A stretch of 64,000 nucleotides of DNA from Endomychus coccineus. Its lineage: Eukaryota > Arthropoda > Insecta > Coleoptera > Endomychidae. Of the stretch, positions 11,501 through 20,500 are shown piece after piece. Below the pieces are notes generated by a model that worked only from the letters and a program-made list of their open reading frames with translations, did not search any database and was not told the DNA's origin. Each line of letters starts with the position of its first letter. The first letter of the stretch is position 1. The DNA lies in the NCBI GenBank assembly GCA_958510875.1, contig OY294070.1, positions 17,909,631 to 17,973,630 of the forward strand. The letters are read 5' to 3'. The position numbers were made by a program, and so were the translations under genes.

Positions 11501-14500
11501 ATCCGATTTCATGTTTCCGTTCGTTTCGGCGACGTTGGCATTTAAACGAAATTTGTGCGATAAGGACGCTTTGTGTTATTACAGTATTTCTAAGTAATCA
11601 GGTTATTGTATTAATAAGTCTTCTGATGATGGTCGTGAGACCGAAACGTACGTAAAGACGAGGGTAAAAATATATGTGTTAATGTGACCTATTTCCCGAG
11701 AATTTTGTATTAATTCATACGTGGGTCAAGAATCTTTATTATGGTAATTCTATTTGTACATACCTCACAAAATAATAACAATAGCATAATTATTCATTTT
11801 CATGGTTAGAAAAATCGTTTCGTTAAATTCCTCAATTTTGATAGCACTACTAATGAAAAATTTCATACTATACTTCACAAAATAATATAAAAACATAATT
11901 ATCTTTCAATTTCATTACTAGTTGAATTATTCATGGTAAAATGTTTCTGAAATTTAGATAGATTGAATAATAATAATTGAATAATTATATGGCAAATATT
12001 TCTCCAGATTTTTTTTCGTTAAAAGGCAGCCCCGCCCACCATTTCTTAATCGAATCAGAAGTCGATTTCAATAACGGGAGGGAAATTTTGCCATATTTAG
12101 AACCAGATAAAAAAAATTCACAACTTCTGTGTAGTGTAGGTATTCAATATTTAAATAGAAAGTGAATAAAAATTTGAAAGTTTTTATTCACTTTCTATTT
12201 AAATATTTTTTCAAAAATACAAGTCTATGCTTCTGTAGTAGCAGGTTTCAGATTATTTGATTACAAGTTGAGTTTAATTGGACAATCAAAAATGTGCAAA
12301 ATTATAATTTTCAAAAACGTTGATGCTTATTGTAAGTTTCAGCTCTAAGTAATTAGATATAGCTTCAATGACCTAAATTATTTGATCAAGTATTAGAAAA
12401 GGAGTTATTTTTTAGCAAAATTAATAGTGGAATATTTCAGATTGATTATTATTATGGTAATTCTATTTGTAGATACCTCACAAAATAATAATAATAATAA
12501 CATAATTATTCATTTTCATTGTTAGAAAAACAGTTAAATTTCCCAATTTTTATAGCACTACTAATGAAAAAATGTCATACTATACTTCACAAAATAATAT
12601 AAAAACATAATTATCTTTCATTTTCATTACTAGTTGAATTATTTATGGTAAAATGTTTCTGAAATTTAGAAAGATTGAATAAAAAATGTTAAAAACAAAC
12701 TTATGAAGAAAATATTACAGATGTTAAAGATTTATGAGGTAATAGAAAAAGGCTGTCAGATCTTATTAGAAATATTGCTATTTGAGCATTCTACCTAAAA
12801 TATACTTTTAACATTATAAAGACGCTTGTAGGAATTTGCAAGGGTTTTGATTAATTAAATTACTATAAATCGGACTTAATGACTGAATATCAGTTCTATG
12901 ATTTACAAACTTAGAGTAACGTTTTATGTGAATCATCTCCAGAATAGATCTTTTATAATAATTGGTTTCTTTAGTTAAAATATTAGCATTTTTGTAATCA
13001 AATTGATGGTTATAACCAAAACAATATTTAGCAAGGGCGGAGGAATTCTTAATTCATTTTTCAATTCAATAGGGATTATCTAATGTTTGTACCATTTATT
13101 TATTTATTCACGTCATTTTGTACTGATAATGTATGGTCAGATTTTATTTTTTTGTAAGTTGTTTTATTATTTAACAGATTTTCTATTTTGTTTTCGTAGT
13201 TATTTCTAGACATTATGACGGTTTTATTACATTTATCCGGGTTCAAAACTAATATTTGAGGGTTAGCAACTAAGAACTCTTTTGTGTTTTTTTTTGTGAT
13301 AGTTAAAACGATTTTTTGCGATGCCCATTTCTGCTTTCTGTTATTTTTATTTGTTATATTACAAATTTTATTTTTTCCTCTAAATTATTATTTCTAATTT
13401 AGTATTCTAAATTAGCAATTATATTGTCGATAGGCAATTTTTTATTATCAGGCAATGCAAATTTCGGACCTAAGCTTAACGTGTGCTGCACCTCATCCAT
13501 AATTTTTGTGTCTGTTAGATATTTTAAAACATTAAGCTATTTATCTTTTTTGATTGAATGGTTTTGATTTTGTTGAATTTTTTTTCGAAATTGTTCTGCT
13601 GATTTTGAAAAAATTGGGTGATAAAGTTGCTATCAAAATTCAGATAACAGAATTGTTTAACGCGCTTTATTTTATTTTCAACTTCTGCTACATTTGTGCA
13701 AGCTTCTTTAATGCACAAATTTAAACAATTTTTATGGAGAGATTTAGATTTAATGAAATTTGGAAATACTTGCAGATTCCTACATCTTACCAGAAATATT
13801 CTGCGGTTCTTCTCTCTTGATAATAACTTCATTAACTTTCGGTATTCTTTTAAATCTCTAGATTCTTTGATTGATAAAATTAGTTTTAAGAAATCCTGTT
13901 TCAGACGTAATACGTCCTCTGATGATGGTTGTGAGACCGAAACGTAAGTAAAGACGAAAATAATAAGCATGCCTTAGTGTGACAAATTTCTCAAAAATGT
14001 ATATATAATAAAATATTTTTTATATCTAATTTGCAGTCTTAGATAAAAATTTTCTAAAATTACAATTTTTATTGAATAATAATAATAATTTCCTGCCAAA
14101 AAATTTTTTTAAATCATTTGATTGTCAACAATTTATGTTTTGCACTATAAATAAGAAATAATCACCCTTATCCACTAAAAATATTTTTTGTGGATAACTT
14201 AATTATTTTTTATTTATTATAGTCTATTCAAAGTGTGAACTCTTTTATAGTTTATCAATTTATGTTCTGACTGAATGGTTAAATCTAGTGAAGATATCAA
14301 TTAGCAAACAAAATAAAACTACTAATTGTAAATTTGAAATGAACTTACCTTTTTCTCTGGGCTTTTGACATCCTCAGGAGATGATTCATCTTCGAAAAGT
14401 GAGACTGATGGCTTGAACGAATCTCCAGAAACATTTTTGCCAAGCACATGCTCACTTGCTTTCTGAAATTAGTAATAAAGTAATACATTTTCGAACATTT

Positions 14501-17500
14501 TGTTGCGATTATCTTATAATGAATTGTCACCGGGTACAAATTAAGAAAGCGTAATTCCTGCAAATAATAAAACTGCAGATTTTGGGAACAAAAATTTCGG
14601 AATTTGAGATAAGTAAAAAAAAAATTATGCTATTTCCGAAACTTTAGAAAATAAAGGGTTAATTAACTTAAATAAGGTTATTGCAAAAGACTTTTGTTAT
14701 AATTATGATGGTTAACATATTTCTTTGAATTTTGACTAATTTAGAGCGATTTTTAATTAAATAAAGCAATAAAACTTTCTTAATGTGTGGATTAATTGTA
14801 CGATTTATAATTAGAGTTGATTTGTACCTTTTTCTCCTTGTTTTCAACAGTTTCATCCAGAGCAGGTGGTTCATCTACGAAAAGCGGAACCGTTGGTTTC
14901 AATGGTTTTAAGAACGATTGTTTTGATTCTTGTTTTTTATAAGTACTGGAGAATATATCTTCATCACTACTATCTTCATTATCAAAGAGCCCTTTACAAC
15001 TGGGAACCTGGAACGAGATAGTTTCATCAACGATACCTATTGAAATTGAATTGATAGCGAATTTAAACTTTTTTTTAAAACTTGAAGTTATAAACCATTT
15101 TACTCACCTCAGTATTTTTCATTTCATCTCTTATAGGAGGTATACTCGCAGCGTTACTTGATGTTATTGAAATTTTGTCATCTTCGAAAATATTAGAAAC
15201 CGGTTTTGCCGCCGATTTGCCACTACTAGCAGCGGAATTCTTCGGCAACCATAAATCATCATCCTGATCATCATCAAAGAGACCTTGACCTCCAGAAAAT
15301 AAACCCGTAGATGGTGCTATAGACAAACTATCGTCTAATGGTGGTGGTTCATCCGAGAATAGTGAAGCTAGAAGATTTTAAGTTTCAAAGTTTACTTCAA
15401 ACGTAAAGTTTTTAAATGTGAACTTACTAAATTGATTTTGAACAGGTTTTTGGATAGGTCTGGTATTCACTTCTGGTTCAACCGAATTTACGTTTTCTCT
15501 TATAACGTTTCCTAATTTTGCTGCCAATTGTTCGGCAAAGCTATTACTTGGTTTAGGAACCTGAAACGATCGCAATTTTAATGCATATCGTTCGCCAACA
15601 TCACTAGAAGGGATAATGAAGACACTCTGGTACTCTGGAGAAGAGCAGAAGCGGGCCAAAGTGCCTACTTATAGTTGCAACTGTATGGTAGCGAACTTTG
15701 TTTGGAAAAGATCAATGATAAAGTCATCGAGGAGAAAAATATACACCAAATCAGACAGTCAAGCGGCTATAAATGAGCCAACACTGCCACCAAAACAATA
15801 ACGTCAGATTACCTTAATATAGGTACCACCATAGGTGTAATAACTGATGAAAGGGTTGGCAGTGTCGCCCTATAATATTTGAACAAGGTTTCGTTCTTCA
15901 GCTTGCAAGGAAAGCTTGTCTTATCAGTTAACAGGTTCGGTGCTGGGTTATGGTAGAAGTTTCTTATGGAATTTAAACATGGGGGAGCTGGTTGGTATCC
16001 ACAACACTGGGTACGAAATGTGTTGGTATGGTTTTAATGTTCACTACATGGTACTAACTCAGACTGAGTAAAAACTAACTGCTCTAGTTGCACTTACTAA
16101 ACTTACTTAAAATATCTACTCTCAAGGGAGGATGCCTTGCACCTTTAATAATCAATCAATCAATTAAAACGACAAGTCTTGAGCTCTTAGACCGCTTGAT
16201 TGAGTCCATTGTGCGCCCCTTGATACAAGAATCAGTCCAGCAGATCTAAGGCAGTGCCGAAGGCTAAGATTTTGCTTTTATGGCTTCAAGCGGCATATGT
16301 GTGTTGCCGAGGTGTTGTAGCCTAAGAGAAGCCAGTGCTGGACATTCTGCTAAGATGTGACGGCAGTTTCATCCGCCTCTTCACATCTACTACAAGTTGG
16401 GTCTTCAAAATGCTCATTGTGTGTAGAAGGTTATTCAGGTGACATTGTCTTGTGAGGAGTCCTGTCACCAGTTTTAGGCCTCTCTTGCTCATAGAGAGTA
16501 GGGTTTTTAGAGAGTTTAGGCGAGAACTCCCTGATGTGGAGCTTCGCTTGCCTCATGCCGGGGACACCAGGCCAGACCGAGAGCCACTGTCTATCCAGTA
16601 GCTCCTTGAGGGCGTGGAGCCCAGTGGTCGATGAAATTCCGATCGTTGATTCGGGACCAGGGGAGCACGCCAGAGTGGACGGCTAACCACACTAGCTTGA
16701 GTTTGTTCCTTCTGGCTAATTCAACCCTGCACTCCAAGACAAGCCAACAAGTCAATCTGTGCAGATGTATATCCCCTACCTCGGTAGTTTAATCTCAGGT
16801 TTTCCAGGGTACAAGACCGTATTGCACAGACCTCGGCTGGGAAACGGTTGCGTGGGCACCTAGGGGAACTGAAATCGCCCTTCTGGGTGTACACGAGTAG
16901 ACTCCGGCTCCGCTAGACTCGCCAATTTTAGACCCGTCCGTGAACCACACGAATCCCCCTGGTGGAAGCGACCCAAAGTTCTTGTTCTCCCAGTCCGTCC
17001 TCTGTGTAATGATGCTGACAGCAGGCGCTATCGCATCTTGCGTCAGTCAGACGATCGGACTGCCCAATCCCAAATTTTGTCATGACCGCGGGGCACAGAC
17101 CGACTGACCCATTGGCCCAGACCAGCCAGCCGATACGTCGTACCCGCGGCTTATGTTTTGATATGGAGCCCTGGTGGAGCCGGCCCTCATAGCCCAAGTT
17201 AATCCCACGCAGGCAAGTCGTTGGGCTTTGTCCAGCGCCAGACGGGACAGAACCGTTTCTGTCGCCGGCACCTTTAATAATAGTCCATGCTCCATGCTAT
17301 AGTTCGACGAAGGTTGACCTACCTGCCGGCATTGACACTCATATCATGCACTCACGGTCGGAACCTTGTCGACTCATCATTTGTTATGGGATATAATACA
17401 AATGGCTAATATGTTGTATGTTTATATTCAATAAACATTATTACGACATAAGAAAAAAGAAAATAGAATATCGTGAGTTATCTAATTTAGGATGAATCTC

Positions 17501-20500
17501 TTCGGGATATCACACAGGAGAACGTAGAAAATCTTGGCGAAGATGATGGTAGTCTTTCTTTACAACACAGTAATCTTTCTGCGAGACATCCAGAAATCTT
17601 CAGAAAATGAGAAATACAACAAAAGAGGAACTAATCACTGCTACTGGAATAATCATCTTAGTAAATTGGGCAGTTCTGAAGAAGATAAAACAATGAAACG
17701 GTCTAGGAAAGTTCTTGGCTTCCCTAGAAGCCTGACACTCGTTTGCGTCTGGCGATTAGAGGTCCAAGCAAACAGAGTGGCTGGGCCAACAGAGTATATG
17801 ATAATCTTTTGTTTACACGAGAAGTAAACCTATAACATCGAATAGAATCAGCCATTACGTGATGAAAATCCATTCTAAACTTATATTAAATAACTATTAA
17901 AAGTTCACTATTGATGAGAAATAACCTTATCCACTAAAAATACTATTTAAGTACTGAGGACCTTTTTTCGGCTACCAAGTAGCCATCATCAGAGTAAAGT
18001 TTCCGAAAGTTTGGTATATATATGTTGACGACATTTTCGCGATTACAAGTAAAGATTTTGATTTTCATAGCTTTTTGAACACGCTTAATAGCCAATTTGA
18101 TTCTCTGAGATTCACTGTCGAGATAGAAACAAATCAACTTCCTTTCCTTGATACTAACATTATAAAAGATGGTGATCACTTGGATATCGACATATACAGA
18201 AAACCCACTCAAACAAATAGGTATACCCGGCAGATTCAGCTACACCATTTAGATATAAAACAGCTCCGTTAAATAGAACGTCCCTTTGAGTCAGTAAAAT
18301 ATAAGAATGAAGTTGAGAAAATTCAGCAAATTACGTTGGACAATGATTACCACAAATCTTTGATCAATAATTTAATTTCTAAACAAAAAAGGAAATAGGA
18401 ACGTAGTCAAGAATGTTGAGAGTGGTAGGCATCAGAAAAGGCCTCATTAGGCAAAGAGTTCCACAACGTTGCCGTTCGATAGAAAAATAAAGTCCGGAAG
18501 AATGAAGATCAGCAGTTGTAATGCCTAACAATAAAGGGCGACCAGCGTAAGCTCGTCTAGTCCCTTACTTCAGAAATGCTCGTTCCATTTACGGTATTAT
18601 GAAGATGAACAAAAAAAAACACATTCTGGAATCTAGAAACAATTATTTCATACACAAAACACTCACTTGCACAGAACCTGAGCTCGCTTCATCGCTGTCG
18701 CTACCACTGCCTGCGAAGACATCACTTTGTTTGGTAGTATTTGCAGTTGAAACTGCTATAGGCTGCCTCATGGAATTATTTTTGCTTGACAAATCTAACT
18801 CTGAACTGCCATCTGAGTATTCTTTCATCTGGAAATTGAACCACCTGTAGAAGAATCTGAACATTTCGAAGAATTCGAGCGTCATCTTGTACATCTGAAC
18901 TTGAACACTGAAGAATACAATTTGAAATCGGATATTTTTCCCAACTTAATTAAACGATAATTGTTTGTTTCATGATTTACGGAAGTGGAACAGTTTAATT
19001 GAAGTGAACATGAGTTAATTGAATTAATAAATACTAATTGATGTGTTATTGTGTTAATTTCATTTGTTAGCTAGCGAGTCAACTTAGATTGAAATTAGGT
19101 TGATAGATACATATCTTGTATAATAATTTCCTTTCTCCCAAAATGTATATCAGTTTCTTCAAATAAATGCTGAAAGAATTATATGACAAAATCAAGAGCA
19201 TAATTTAAAATTGCTCATTTTGTATGGACCCAGAAAACAAAATCTAGTTTGTGTTGAACATCTCTAAATACGAAGTAATATATACATCATAATTGCATAA
19301 AATTTAATTTGAGATTGTAAATAAAAATATCGATTTTTTCAGTTACTATTCTGAACTCTGTAGTCCAGGACTATTAATAATGATTCTTGACATAGGTATG
19401 AATTATATATAAATTCTCGGAAAATAGGCCACACTAACACATATGCTTATTATTTTCGTCTTTACGTACGTTTCAGTCTCACGACCATCATCAGAAGACG
19501 TATCACTGTCTGAAACGGGATTTTTTAAAACTAATTGTATCTGCACAAAGCGTCCTTATCGCACCAATTTCGAATAAAAATGCCCAAGTCGCCGAAACGA
19601 ACACAAACACGAATAATCGAAATTGTAACACATTAATGTTTTAAGTATATGAATATGTATTAAGAATCCACTGCATAGCAATTTTCTTATAACATACGAT
19701 CTCATGTCAACAAAGTCTATATATGACTGAAATCAAAAAATATTACTCTCAAGTATCTGCTTTCGAACCAGATGTTAAAGATTTATGAGGTAATAGAAAA
19801 AGGTTGTCAGACCTTATTGGGAATATTTCTATTTGAGCATTTTACCTAAAACATACTTTTAGGTAGGAATTTGCAAGGATTGTTATTAATTAAATTAGTA
19901 TAAATCTGACTTAATGACTGAATATCAGTTCTAAGCTTTAGAAATTGGAGTCACGTTTTACATAAATCATCTCCAGAGTAGATCTTTTATAAAAACTGGT
20001 TTCTTTAGTTAAAATATTAACATTTTTATAATCGAATTGACGGTTATAATCAAAGCAGTGTTCAGCAAGTTCACAGTTATTAGGTTCATGCGCAACATTT
20101 ATATCATATTTATTTAAAACATTTTTTAATTTTCTCTGAGTTCTCCGGAATGTATGGTAATATTATAAAATTGTCTGTATTACCGTTTGTCATTTATATA
20201 TGACGTTCCATTACAGAATTTTTTTTATTCTTTCATTAATGATGGAATTGAAAAATGTTTTTGGATAGCCATTCATTTTCAGTGTATTACGAACAATTTC
20301 ACTATTAATGTTTTCTTGGAAATGTGAAGGAATTAGAACGATCAACTTGTGCTTATATTATAACTTTGTGCTATTTAATTTGCTCATTATTTTGAGATGA
20401 AACTCATTACTTAAAGTTCTCGTACTACATTTATTCATTCGAGTAGATTTAGACACTGAAATTTGGAATTTTCTACATACCTCTTAATTGTTATTTATGG

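Larger units (their letters stand above)
11096..11735. mobile_element. Compact foldback retroelement with a hammerhead ribozyme on each arm
   Basis: Two inverted arms of about 190 bp (roughly 11103-11297 and 11518-11710) each carry the family tail, a hammerhead and a shared block ending CCAACGTCGCCGAAACGAACG. They flank about 220 bp of unique sequence with no long ORF. The 20-bp direct repeat TTATTATGGTAATTCTATTT (11076-11095 and 11736-11755) is a target duplication, confirmed by the single copy in the paralogous segment near 12448. It is a mobile unit without its own coding capacity and was presumably moved by PLE proteins. Confidence 0.85.
10665..12682. repeat. Local tandem duplication of about 690 bp, first copy split by an insertion
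   Basis: Sequence at about 10665-11095 plus 11736-11971 matches 11985-12682 almost throughout (shared landmarks AATCAGAAGTCGATT, GAACCAGATAAAAAAA, CAATGACCTAAATTATTTGA). The first copy is interrupted by the ribozyme foldback 11096-11735; the second is uninterrupted and serves as the empty site. Both are in WASHC2 intron 9. Confidence 0.85.

Noticed and set aside
16928..17295. Two minus-strand frames of 89 and 71 codons as host genes
   Set aside because: One is an out-of-frame reading; the other contains a LINE RT tail (AQRLACVGLTWAMR). They belong to the retrotransposon.
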